Of a stretch of DNA of 64,000 bases, positions 22,286 through 33,236 are shown one piece after another. The translations under genes were made by a program, and so were the position numbers. The number at the start of each line of letters is the position of its first letter. Position 1 is the first letter of the stretch. Location of the stretch: contig CM060196.1 of NCBI GenBank assembly GCA_030549335.1, positions 8,571,501 to 8,635,500 on the forward strand, given 5' to 3'. Below the pieces are notes generated by a model. That model ran no database searches. It saw nothing but the letters and a program-made list of their open reading frames with translations, and was not told the DNA's origin. Source of the DNA: Pontederia crassipes. Lineage: Eukaryota > Streptophyta > Magnoliopsida > Commelinales > Pontederiaceae.

Positions 22286-23453
22286 TATTGGATCTAAGTT
22301 TTAGTGATATATAAAATTATATTTTAATGATACAAACCTTAAAAGATTAAAGTTAAAATACTGAAAAACTTTAAAAAAAATGGGTAACTTTATACACTAC
22401 ACTTTGATTAAATAACTGACTATGATGCTATTAGATTTTGGATTAATCATAAATATTAAAATTATAGAGAATTTTGTTAGTTTTTCATAGAATAAAAAAT
22501 CATCTTATTTGGATAATTGTGTAAATAGTTATGCTTAAAATAGTGCAAGGTGATCAACCTATCTACTGGAACACCGGTCTCACATCGATCGACCGGTTTA
22601 GGACACAGATCGACCGATCAGTGCAGAAAATGCTCAATTTCAATAAACAGAATGATGAGACTATACCAGTCAAGGTACTGGTCGATCAGTTCGGAATATA
22701 GGTCGATCGGACAGTGCAAAATTCACCAACGATCATATTTTTTCATAAAAAAAAGCGTACCGGTCAATCGGTCCATATGTATGGTCGACCGACCTCCGAG
22801 TCAAATGAACAATAACGATCAATTTGGAAGGAAAAAATTATGAAATAATTTTTAAACGACTTTCTCACTTGCTGAAGCCTATAAAAAAATGTCAAACCCA
22901 GAAGCAAAAGCATTCATTCAAATCTTAAAGAAAAGCTACAAATTATCAAAAGGAGATCATTTCTTGAAGTTTTCATTTCAAGTTTTCTCTTCTTTCTCTC
23001 TCCTATTGTAAGTTTAGCATTGTAAAAGAGAGAAGCATTTTATTTAAAAAAATATTGATAGAGCTCTTATGTAAAAAAGTTTAAAATCTTACCTCTTGAA
23101 CGAGAGAAATAGATTAACTTCATTGGATGAGAGGTGTGTCTTACCTCTCGAAACGAAAAAAGATGGTGGTGTAAATGGTTTTTTCTTCCTTGTCCCATTT
23201 GAAATAAAGGAAGATATTCTAGTGAAATCTCCGACGATCTCGAGATCGAAAAGTCGAAACAAGGACGTAGGCCAAGGTGTGGCCGAACCTCAACCCCCGC
23301 GTGTATTGAGATTGAATTTTTTCTCTCTTCCTCTCATATTATTTGATGTGATCTGATTTGTATTGATTGTTGAATTGGTTTTAAACTTCCGCAACGTAAG
23401 CTTGTGAAATTGATATTTTTAAAAATACCAATTCACTCCTCCCCGACCTTACA
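22286..23453 (+). repeat. 3' LTR of the gag-only Copia element
   Basis: Begins TATTGGATCT (the canonical TG start mutated to TA) and ends TTACA. It carries one copy of the 93-bp internal unit. Confidence 0.9.
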
Positions 23454-23458
23454 ATAAG

Positions 23459-24494
23459 AATATAACATAATCTACTTATCATGAAATTTATACAGGGATT
23501 TCAATATAAAATATAAAAAAAACTTAAAATTATTTAAGTTGGAATGCTCTACATCCTAATTTCAACAAAGGATCCCTCCGGATCTCCTTTGGACCCCCGG
23601 GCTACACTCCCAAGACCCGTATGGAATGGTTCATCGTTCGTATTGTCTAAGGGTATGACTAACATAAACTTCATAAGATTACAATGTATTAAGATAGCAA
23701 GCATTATCCGCATTATTATTATATAATTAAGTTTTACTAAATAATATTTAAGATTGTCTATCAATAAATTTTTGTGAGACAAATCTATATCACCACATGC
23801 GTGGAGAGAATTAGGATGAATATAAAAAAAAGAATTGAATGCATCTTACTTAATTTTGTTATCATTTCTTGTTGTAATTATGATGTCAACTTAATTAACA
23901 ATTTCTCTAATACATGAATAAAGTTAAAAATATGTTTTCAATATATACACATAACAGATATATATATTTCTAAAATCGAAAATTAAAGCTAGAGGATAAA
24001 AATGTGTTGTAGAGTATTAATTCTTACTAATCACAAGGATAAAGTTATATAGAGGATAAAACTAATTAATAATGTTTAAAGAATAGTAAATAAAAATAGT
24101 TATTATGATATAAAAATAAAAAATAGTTATTGTATTATGTTTAATATTAATTTGTGTCATTTTATATTTAACAATTAGTTCAATCATTATATTTATTAAA
24201 CTACTAATTAATATCATTAATTTGATCATGATCATTATCAATTAGGTAAATTACCACTTGTGATAACCAAGCGAAGTCTACATCTAAATTAGTTCAAATA
24301 TGACATTCTCTTTTCAGATGTTCGCTAAAACATGTGTGCCTAGTTTATTTTACTTTATTCATTTTAATTATTGTTGTCTTTAACTGCTATAACCTGATTT
24401 TCTTTATTACTGAAGATTATGAACATTAAGATAACTCTATAATTATTTTCCTCAAAATTTAATTATTTATAAACATATTTTACTTTAATCATTA
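23459..24494. other. AT-rich intergenic DNA
   Basis: No gene or repeat recognised between the Copia element and the Gypsy element. Confidence 0.5.
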
Positions 24495-24499
24495 TAAGT

Positions 24500-24940
24500 T
24501 GATGATGCAGCAGGAAGGATCTGAATAATTGTGTCATCGTCAAAGAAAATTCTGATGGTATAAAGCACCAGCCTAACAACATTGAAGCTGCAAGAAAGTT
24601 AATAAACAATCGCAGAAATTGAACTACGAAAGGGAAACAATCATCTATTGAATATTGAAGAGCTAATCCCTTTGATTACATGATGACAACATTAAATAGC
24701 CACTATGATCCAACTATAATTCATATAAAATTAACTAATAACCACCCAAACTGATAAGATCTATCTAAATAATAACTAATTAGCTCTAACTCTATATGAG
24801 ATAAGATAAATTATTTCCTAACTAACATGTTGTTGTTGTACTGTCTTGAAACATTGTACAATCATGCTGGAGACAAATATGAACATTTCTCCACCAAATC
24901 ATTTTGTGAAGAATCCATCCCCTCCATAACTCGTACATCA
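24500..24940 (-). repeat. 3' LTR of the Gypsy element (left)
   Basis: Plus strand begins TGATGATGCAG and ends GTACATCA, giving the TG...CA ends expected for an LTR. The first ~280 bases match 30605-30860 (shared GAAGGATCT, GTCAAAGAAAATT, GAATATTGAAGA and TAAATAGCCAC). Confidence 0.8.
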
Positions 24941-25016
24941 ATTCCCCCTTCCTTAAAAGAGCTCGTCTTCGAGCTATTAGAGGGTTCGGGTGGATAGTAT
25001 CGAAAGAGGCTTGCCA

Positions 25017-26499
25017 CATTAAAAAGGATTATTTTCTCATATCATTTATAAACTATTACGATTTTTCAGATTTAACTTCAAATTACGAACTTTATTTTTT
25101 AGATTTTTAAACTATCACGATTTTTTCAATTTGATATTTTCGTCCAATTTCGTCAACTTTTTTGTTATCTTTGATTTTTCTTATTTGTGAAAAGTAAAAA
25201 ATGCCTCTGCGCAAAAAAAAATCTTTCTGCATGGTTTGTGACCTTCATCTGGCGAGAGCGAACCCCCGTCTCTCTCCTTGTGCATGCCTCTTTTCCTACG
25301 TCGGCAGGCGCAGGGAGAGAGAGAGGAGAGGGGGTCGCCCCCCTTCTCTACCTTCGTTCGATACTCTTTCCCTGCGCTGGCGGATGTAGGGAGAGAGAGA
25401 GAGAGGGGGCGACCCCCCTTCTTTCCCTACGCACGTCGGCATGCATAGGGAGAGTCGGGGGGTGACCCCCCTCCCCCACCCCACACACACACACCTTACT
25501 CTCTCTCCCTGCGACCGTTGGCGCAGGGAAAGAAGGGGGGTTGCCCCCCTTCTCGACCCTCGCAAGGAGAGAGAGACGAGGGTTCGCCGCTTGTCTCGAC
25601 GGAGGAAAGTCGCAGATCATGCAGAAAGAGATTTCTTTTTCGTGCATGGGTATTTTTTATTTTTCATAGAGAGGGGGGCGACCACCACACACCCCCCCCC
25701 CCCCCCCCCCCCACCCACCCACACACACACTAGACATATTATATATATATATATATATATATATCTTGAAATTTATATTTTAATGTCCTCTTGCCACATA
25801 TATAATTTTTTTATTTTTTATTTATAATTACATCACAAGAAATTTTTATTTATGTTGATGACTTCATTTATGTTACTTTATTAAATTATTTAATCTAAAT
25901 TATTTTATTTTATTATACCATATTTTATATTTTTTAAATAAGATATTATATATTAACAAGATTTTAACAAAAATTTAACTTATTTTATTCTTTTATTAGT
26001 TTATATTATCCTGTCTGACCATCCGGTTCGACCTGATCCAACCGGTCCAACTTGACTCGTTGATCAATTCGGGTCGATGGCCGGGCCGGGTCTTATAACA
26101 TTGATTTACAGGGTACTGCAATTTGTGGGGTTGAATCAATTTATATTGTTTACAGTATGCTAACAGGTTGTGTTCGATGTTTTATCACCCCCCTTCTCAA
26201 CCTTCGCAAGAAAAGAGGCATGCACATGGAAAGAGAGAGGGGGTGTTCACAGCCTGTCTCGCCGGAGGAAGGTCGCAGATAATGAAGAAAGAGATTTCTT
26301 TTTCGCGCATGGGCATTTTTTATTTTTCATAAATATGAAAAATTAAAGATAACTGAGAAGTTGATGGAATTGGATGGAAGGATCAAATTGAAAAAATCGT
26401 GATAGTTTAAGAACCCAAAAAATGAAGTTCGTAGTTTTGGGTAAGATTTGAAAAATTGTGATAGTTAGGGGTGGTTTGAGGAAACAACCCTATTAAAAA
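25017..26499. mobile_element. Mutator-like non-autonomous element nested in Gypsy
   Basis: The element runs 25026-26490. The flanking 9-mers CATTAAAAA (25017-25025) and TATTAAAAA (26491-26499) match at 8 of 9 positions, the size typical of Mutator superfamily duplications. Long imperfect terminal inverted repeats of about 230 bp (25026-25255 against 26265-26490) begin GGATTATTTTCTCA and GGGTTGTTTCCTCA. The interior has a purine/pyrimidine-rich, GC-rich block with repeated GGGAGAGAGAG and GGGGTCGCCCCCC-like words (25270-25680), a run of 21 C, a (TA) tract and AT-rich DNA. No transposase is visible. The open frames across the GC-rich block are compositional artefacts. Confidence 0.8.
25692..25712. 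repeat. 21-base poly(C) run
   Basis: Uninterrupted C tract inside the Mutator-like element, followed by CCCA and CA repeats. Its exact length is uncertain in any assembly, because homopolymers this long are error-prone. Confidence 0.85.
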
Positions 26500-26876
26500 T
26501 TGAAGATACACCAAGCTTTGCTCGAACTTCTACAACATATGTGGTCATTGATTTTTCGAAGAATACGACAAGGCCCAAACTTCTTATTTTTTTAGTTTGC
26601 TATAAGTTCCCACTAAAAAATTTTTCCTTGTGTAAATAAATCATAACAAGATTTCCTTCATCAAAGACCTGCACACATCGCTTGCGGCCTTATATTTTAA
26701 TGTAACCTACTCCATATGCATTATTGTGAGATGATGGATGATGGAGTTCCTGAATAAATAAGCTACTCGCATTTTATCATCCATGGAGTTGAACACTAGA
26801 TCAACCGGAAGTCAAGGAGTACGCCCAACATGTTTTGTTGAATGATTAATCATCAAATGATAAGTGAATTCGGCTT

Positions 26877-26895
26877 GGGGGGGGGGGGGGGGGGG
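26877..26895. repeat. 19-base poly(G) run
   Basis: Uninterrupted G tract within the decayed Gypsy integrase region. Like the C run at 25692 it could form a G-quadruplex, and its length may be inexact. Confidence 0.85.
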
Positions 26896-28389
26896 CAGCA
26901 TCTTATTATTTTGGCTTTTTTACTAGAACTTGCACTTGATTAACAATATCGATCTGACCATCAGTTTGAGGATGGTTGTTGTTGTTAAATTTCAACGTGG
27001 TGTCCAATCTTTTCCACAAGATGCGCCAAAAGTGAGAAAGAAATTTTGAATCATGATATGAAGTAATAGTCGAGGAAAACCATGTAACTAGACAACTTCC
27101 TTGAAAAATAAAAGAGCGATGATACTAGCATCATATGTCTTGTTGCAAGCGATGAAATGGGACAATTTAGAAAACCTGTCAACTACCACAAGCACGAAAT
27201 CTACTACCCTTTGCGTTTGAGGCAATCCCAGAACAAAATCCATTTACACATCCTTCCACGGCCCCTTTGGGAGAGGAAGAGGGAGGTACAAACTTAAGTT
27301 TTGAGAATGCCCCTTGGCTACTTATCATGAATGTGAAAGATGCCATCCCATGCTACCATACACAAGTATTCCATTTACCTTTAAATTCATCATCAGTAGC
27401 ATAACAGCCTTTAAGTGCCTCTAAACTTAAAATTTTTACAAAGACAATAGACAACAAATTTGCTCAATGACTCAATGCATTAGGGCTCCAACTCTATGCT
27501 AGTGTGCTTTATTAAAAAAAGTGAACTTATGAAGAAAAGTAATCCAACACATATGCATGTGTGGTCGACTCGTGTCTGGTGTTGTAAATGTTTGAGGGCT
27601 TCATGATCTGTATGCAAGACAAATTCTCTTTGGGTCAAATAATGTTCCCAATGTCCAAGCGCATGCATGACAAAATAGAACTGAAGTTCATATGGCGTTC
27701 AATGCCAATGATCATCATTGAGCTTTTCATTATGAAATTATATAGGATGTCCTTCTTAGTGTAAAACTACACCAATTTCTAATCATAAAGGCATCACACT
27801 CAACCTCAAAGATCTTACTAGAATCTGTCAAGGCCAAGACAAGGGCTAAAGTTAGGTGTTTCTTAATCTCCACAAAGTTAGCTATTGTCGTCCAATGAAA
27901 TCACCCCTTCTTCAGGCATTCTATTATTGGAGCAGATATTGTGTTGAAATTGTGGATAAAGCGTCGATAAAAAGATGCAAAACTGTGAAAACTTCACACC
28001 TCACTTATAGTTTTGGAAACTAGTCATGTCACAACACCGTGAATCTTGTTAACATCAATGGATAATCCATTAACGCTTACTACATAACACAAAAGTAGTA
28101 AATGATCAATATAAAAAATGAACTTCATGAGGTTAAGGTAGGGTTTGTTATCCTGGAAAACTCGTAACACATCACAAAGATGATCAAGATGCTCCGCCCT
28201 TGTTTTGTTGTAAATCAAAATGTCATCAAAATACACCACAATGAATTTTCCAATGAACGACATCAAGACGTGAATCATCAATCGCATGAAAATCCTAGAT
28301 GCATTGGACAATCCAAACAACATCTCGAGCCACTCATAGAGGCCCTCCTTTGTCTTGAAGGTTGTCTTCCATTCATCATCAGTTGCTAT

Positions 28390-28539
28390 CAGTGATGGAG
28401 TGAGACCAATATTTCAGGGGGGTGGGGGTTCTATATACATCGTATTTTTAATTTTTTGTCTAATATATACATAATTATATAGAGATAAAAAATTTGGAAG
28501 GGGCCAAGGCCCCTTCCAAAGACCCCCGCTCCATCCTTG
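28390..28539. mobile_element. hAT-type MITE inserted in the Gypsy reverse transcriptase
   Basis: 150-bp insertion that interrupts the RT frame between the LRIA and DEWKTTF blocks. Ends are CAGTGATGGAG and, inverted, CAAGGATGGAG, typical of hAT termini. Flanking 8-mers GTTGCTAT (28382-28389) and GCTGCTAT (28540-28547) match at 7 of 8 positions, and hAT elements make 8-bp duplications. No coding capacity. Confidence 0.82.
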
Positions 28540-30604
28540 GCTGCTATTCGTAATTGGTGGTAGCTACTACGAAGATCCAACTTGGAGAAAAAATAGGAAC
28601 CATGGAGGGAATGTAGAATATCCTCTAGGCGAGGGATCGAAAAGTGATACTGCACAATAATCTTATTAATAGCTTGATTGTCGATACACATACGCCATGA
28701 TGCATCCTTCTTTAGCACGAGTAGAGCTAAAATAGCACAAGGGCTAAGACTCTCCGTGATTAGTCCCTTCCTCAATAATTCGTCTACTTGTTCTTGCAAG
28801 ATGCATGTGATTTTCTTGGGGGCACATCCGATAGTGTAAGAGGATTTGGTAAATTTGCACCATATATTAGGTTTATGTGATGCCATATATCCCTATCGGG
28901 TGGTAATAATAGTAGTGCATGATATTGTTGCAATAGCTGGGTTATTTTTGGATCTTGGTCATGGGAAGATTTTCCCTCACAACTATATGGCACCAAAGCA
29001 AAACAACAACCAATTTTCTTCAAGTGATACATGAAGTCATGTTTTTTTTTTGTAATTACGACTGTAGGTTGCGTCATTGAGGAACTACCAACATGTAGTT
29101 CATCCAGGATCATGAGGCATATTTGCTAACCCTTATTGACGAAGGTATAAACATTTTCTCTCCCCAAGTGCACTACTTTCACATCGAACTTCCAAGGTCG
29201 TCCAAGAATAATGTGATAAGCATCCATATCAAGGACATCACATGTAATTTCATCTTGGTAACGTCATCCAACAAAGAATGGTATGCGACAAATAGATGAA
29301 ACTTGCAAGACAATACCTCTCTTAATCGAATCTCGCGATAAGGAGTGGGATATCATTCCAGGGGTAACAAGTCGATCGATCGACCAAGAGTTGAGAAACA
29401 ATATTTTCAGAATTTCCCCCATTGTAATTATGTCGCATAACTTTCCTTTAACTCTTCCTCTTGTTCTTGTGGTGCCACTTAGTCTCATTTTCTCGCTTGG
29501 GTGTTAGCAGTAATTTCTAAACTACGTATGATACCAAGTCTCCCTCAGTGTAAACGTAATCTACTTCGTCTTCATTTAGTTGATGGAAAGGTTCATCTTC
29601 ATTCTCTGCTTGGTTGTCATTAGTTTTTGCCTGAGAAAATGAGATGTTGGGCCGTTGAGGACATTCATTAGTGGTCGGGTCGCTGACGCTTGTAACAAAT
29701 TATGGGTGCATATCAACCATATGGATTTGGTGGTCCAGTTTGTGACAAAAGTTTCATAGTTTGTACACTAGCCAGTTGGAATTAAGACCAGCCTCTTCAT
29801 TTTCTCTATGAAAAGCTTTAGCCAGATTGTGTTGGTTAGGTTGCCGTGTTATTGATGATCGGATGGAAATCAAGTTTCTCTCAATCTAACGCTCCATCTT
29901 TTCTGCCACGGATATAGTATCAACCAAAGTTTGTGGAGATTGCATCTCGATCCTATCTCGAAATTTTGTTCGGAGTCCCTAGAGAAAGCGTGCAATCTTT
30001 TGGTTCTCTTATTCTGGTAACTTGATGCACGAAGAAAGGCAACATAACCCAGTAGTGTATGCGTTTACGATTGGGTTACTTTGTCAATAGTCTTGGTACA
30101 ATATTTACTCGTAATTGAGTGGGAGAAATCAGTCCTGTAGAAGCCGCTCCATGCACACCAGGATTGAACTAGTGGTGGTTCTTGATAGCATCACTTTGCT
30201 TGCAATCATTCCCGCCATGCTAAGATCGTGCCTTTCAGTCGATATGACACCAACTTCACCTGCTTATGTGCAGAAATTTCCATATATACAAAGAACACCT
30301 CAACTTGGGCGAGCCAATCCAAGAAATCTTCAATATGCAACTACCCACTGAATGTTGGGAGATCAACTTTCAACCTCACACCATCATATTGGCACCCTCG
30401 TAGAACCTGCATATTTTCTTCCTCATCAATGACGTATTCTCGTTGTCCACCACCGGGTCGAAGTTGTCGAAAAGCTATAGTCAATTGTTCGTGGTCAGCC
30501 CCAAGTCGTCGATGAATTCACCTCGCAGTTGATTGAACTCAACTCGACTTGTATTTGTTCCGCTCATTATTGACGACAATAGGAGTACCACTTCGATACC
30601 AATT

Positions 30605-30945
30605 TGACACTGCAAGAAGGATCTAAATGACTATTATCGTCGTCAAAGAAAATTTTGTTAGCCCGAAGCCCCACCGACCTAACAACGTCGAAGTACTGCA
30701 AGAAAGTTAGCAAATAATCATAGAAATTGGACTACAAACGTTGAATATTGAAGATATGATCCATTGATTACATTTGTGACAACCATTAAATAGCCACCAT
30801 ACTCCAGCTATAATTCAGATAAAATTAAATAATAACTACTCAAACAGATAAGATAGGAATGATTCGATTATTCTTGTGAATTGTACAATATTGTATATTT
30901 GACATTATTGACATACGATATTAGTAAAAATGTATACTACATCGT
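30605..30945 (-). repeat. 5' LTR of the Gypsy element (right)
   Basis: Begins TGACACTGCAAGAAGGATCT on the plus strand and matches the left LTR for about 250 bases. After about 30865 the match is interrupted by an apparent internal deletion of roughly 100 bases relative to the left copy, so the right boundary is approximate. Confidence 0.7.
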
Positions 30946-31436
30946 AATCTTAATTAATGCATATTATTATAAGTTATAATATATAATGTAAGTTACTGTA
31001 TATAGTTGACCAACAATACTCCTACCTTCTCGTTAGAGAATGGAAGATACCCTGTAATAAGATTGAGATGTCAAAAATTTAAACACATTCCAGAGCCAAC
31101 CAAATACTGGACTCGGCATATTTATTAAATTCCGAAAGAAATAACATCACTGAAAAAAGAAAATAATATTTCATAAGATCAACAACATTACTTAAATGGG
31201 CAAAATTATTGTCATTTCAAAAATTATCATTAACTTTTATATGTATTGTGTATATTTTTATTTTTATTATAAAATAAAGTGGTAATAGCATTCTTTCGTG
31301 AGATAATGGCTCCAATAGCACTATTTTTTTCTAAGTTCCATCAATTCAATTTTATTTATTGCATAGTAAGTTTGGTAGGCATGAGTCTAAGAAAATAGAG
31401 TACAAAGTTTGTAGAACGTTGTGTCAACTGCCAACC
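30946..31436. other. AT-rich intergenic DNA 3' of isomerase copy 2
   Basis: Nothing recognisable. It probably includes the 3' UTR of the isomerase on the minus strand. Confidence 0.5.
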
Positions 31437-32174
31437 TCAGAGCTTTGCTGTGGCCTTCTTATCCCCAACCTCCTCGTCCGTCGCCAACCCGAGTCCAAGC
31501 GCCTGGAAGGCCTCCTGATACGCCTCTTTCCTCGTCGAAGCGTACACCTCGCCGTCCCACTTCTTCGCCGATAGCTCCTCCGCCATCCCCACGGCAGCCA
31601 CCACCACCGCCTCCGGGGGACCTTCAACCGCTCTATCCACGATCCCTATGTGGACCGCTGCCGCGGCCGTCATCCTCTCCGCCCTAAGCACCAAGTCGCG
31701 CCTCGCCCGCGCGTCTGGGATCTTTGCCCGCAAGAGGGCCAAAAACCACTCCGGAAGGGGCATGCCGTTGTTGAGCTCGCTCATATAGAGGAACCCGCGA
31801 TCAGCGCGCATGAACACGTAGTCGTGGCAGAGCGCGAGAGCGGCCCCGCCGGCGACGACGTGTCCGTTGACGGCGGCGACGGTTGGCATGGGGAGGGCCA
31901 TGAGGTCGGATAGGACGCGCCGAAGGGCGGAGGTCATGAGCTCTATGCGGTCAGAAGAGGAGTGCTTGGCCCATGCCACGTCGAAGCCGTTGGAGAAAAA
32001 CTTCCCCTCGGCGGTGGTGACGAGAGCTGCGGGTTCGCCGGAGGCGGCGACGGAAGAGCGGACTTGGGCGAGCGCGGAGCGGACGGCGGAGAGGAGGGAG
32101 GGGTTGAGGCGGTGCTCGTCGGCGCCGGTGAGGGTGAGCACGTAGACGTGCCCGCGCTTTTCCAGCGTGCACAT
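31437..32174 (-). CDS. Peroxisomal enoyl-CoA delta(3),delta(2)-isomerase, copy 2
   Basis: Intronless 245-residue protein of the same length as copy 1 at 16680-17417, and very similar throughout. Like copy 1 it would move 3-enoyl-CoA double bonds during peroxisomal beta-oxidation. Glu133 in MSELNNGMPL occupies the catalytic position. The oxyanion segments are GKFFSNGFDV and VNGHVVAGG. The C-terminus AKL is a peroxisomal targeting signal. An in-frame upstream ATG exists at 32273, but the shared start MCTLEKRG with copy 1 favours 32174. Differences cluster around residues 62-85, the VNGHVVAGG loop and the C-terminal 25 residues, so substrate chain-length preference may differ (inference). Both copies appear intact. 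Confidence 0.92.
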   Translation of the reverse strand: MCTLEKRGHVYVLTLTGADEHRLNPSLLSAVRSALAQVRSSVAASGEPAALVTTAEGKFFSNGFDVAWAKHSSSDRIELMTSALRRVLSDLMALPMPTVAAVNGHVVAGGAALALCHDYVFMRADRGFLYMSELNNGMPLPEWFLALLRAKIPDARARRDLVLRAERMTAAAAVHIGIVDRAVEGPPEAVVVAAVGMAEELSAKKWDGEVYASTRKEAYQEAFQALGLGLATDEEVGDKKATAKL

Positions 32175-33236
32175 TTTGCAGTCTCCCTCTTTGGTAATTT
32201 TTACGCAGGGAAGTTGGAATCCACGAAGGTTGAGGCCTGGGGGGAGTACAGTCCGCCTCCGCCACCTCGTCATGGTAATAAAATAAGAGCGTGGTCAAAT
32301 TCTTTTATCAAGAAAGTAGAGGGGGTCAAAAATGGCAACTACATGGATAAAAATTAATATGAATATGAACCGGTTAAAATATTTTCATAATAATTTGTTA
32401 TTAACTGAATATGGTGCTATTAATTTATTAGTAACTCAAATATTGTGTTTAAGAAATAACAAATTGATAACAAAAAAGACAAATGTATATGAAAGTTAGT
32501 AAATAATATTTTTCTGTGAATTATTATTGAGCTTGGTTCAGGTGTAGGTTAATCTTTTGTTTGGATGCAATTTTTTTTGTTTTAGAATAATATTAAGATA
32601 ACCCAACGAGAGTAGGGATTTTCTCTATGAAGATAAGATCACAAATGTTCTCATTTTTTCTTGTTCTTGCAATAATTCTAAATGAGTCTCACATCTTAAT
32701 TGTAAATGTATCTTATAACACCCGGCCCAATTAAGAAATTATTCGTTTTAGGTCATTAGTCTGTATGAATTTAAAACGTATCTTGAAAGATAAAGGAGTA
32801 GTTACGTATAAGCTCATGATCATCTTCATATTTTGTTCATATAAAATTATTCAATGAGATCATCTTGATTCTTAGATATGAGATCGGTACAATACATGTA
32901 GAGTGTACTTCAATGGCGAAATATATCGCTGCCTCAATTGTGGGTGAAAAATGCAAGGAAAAAAATTGAAAGTTATCTTATTAGGTACATGAGTGTCAAA
33001 ATTCTCATATGAATAATAAAACCTTAGGCTCCTCCAAATAAAAAAAACAATTCAGGTTTTTATCTAAAGGATCTTAAATATATAATTTATATTAGACCAA
33101 AATTTGAATTTTAGAATAAGTAAGCTCTTATGATCCTAGCAATCTCACAATAATTATATAAATACTTTATTAGAATAAAAAAATGATAGTAAATACAAAA
33201 GACATCGATTGAATTTATTTCGAGCATATTATCTTA
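32175..33236. other. Intergenic DNA
   Basis: The first ~130 bases are the 5' region of isomerase copy 2, and its upstream sequence partly resembles that of copy 1. The rest is AT-rich with nothing recognised. Confidence 0.5.

Larger units (their letters stand above)
18955..23453 (+). mobile_element. Copia-type LTR retrotransposon carrying gag only
   Basis: Two long terminal repeats (18955-20232 and 22286-23453) bound an interior of only about 2 kb. A 5-bp target duplication, ATAAG, sits at 18950-18954 and 23454-23458. An initiator-Met-tRNA-type primer site follows the 5' LTR, and a polypurine tract precedes the 3' LTR. The interior shows a gag-like region with a zinc knuckle but no protease, integrase, reverse transcriptase or RNase H. 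This matches the description of TR-GAG elements, non-autonomous LTR elements that keep only gag. It would need pol from an autonomous Copia partner. The LTRs have clearly diverged, so the insertion is not recent. Confidence 0.9.
26500..30560 (-). pseudogene. Gypsy gag-pol remnants
   Basis: Read right to left on the minus strand. Gag is near 29880-30000 (a frame resembling LRTKFRDRIEMQSPQ). A protease/linker region with many stops follows. Reverse transcriptase is at 28431-28886 ([17 protein letters not shown], then [15 protein letters not shown]) and continues in 28024-28323 with the catalytic YFDD at 28222-28233. RNase H is at 27480-27668 (HWEHYLTQREFVLHTDHEALK). The integrase core lies around 27000-27240 ([12 protein letters not shown]-like) and HPQTDGQ near 26950-26990. 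The C-terminal part is around 26500-26700. Stops and frameshifts occur throughout, so no functional protein can be made. Confidence 0.85.
24500..30945 (-). mobile_element. Degenerate Ty3/Gypsy LTR retrotransposon with nested insertions
   Basis: Related end sequences at 24500-24940 and from 30605 rightward are LTRs. On the minus strand a primer-site-like TGGTATCGAAGTGG lies just inside the right LTR, and a purine tract (GGAAGGGGGAAT) just inside the left LTR. The interior reads gag, protease region, reverse transcriptase, RNase H, integrase from right to left, as in Gypsy. A Mutator-like element (25026-26490) and a hAT-type MITE (28390-28539) have inserted into it. The outer end of the right LTR is diverged; 30945 is an estimate, and no convincing target duplication was found. 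Confidence 0.85.

Noticed and set aside
24495-24499. TAAGT as target duplication of the Gypsy element
   Set aside because: The right LTR end is too decayed to define. The best right candidate (TAATC at 30945) matches only 3 of 5.
24826-24840. TTGTTGTTG run as another RTE tail
   Set aside because: The sequence before it does not match the RTE 3' end. It lies inside the Gypsy LTR and is a simple repeat.
25187-25827. Overlapping long frames on both strands
   Set aside because: They arise from the GC-rich purine/pyrimidine repeats of the Mutator-like element. Open frames in several registers at once indicate composition, not coding.
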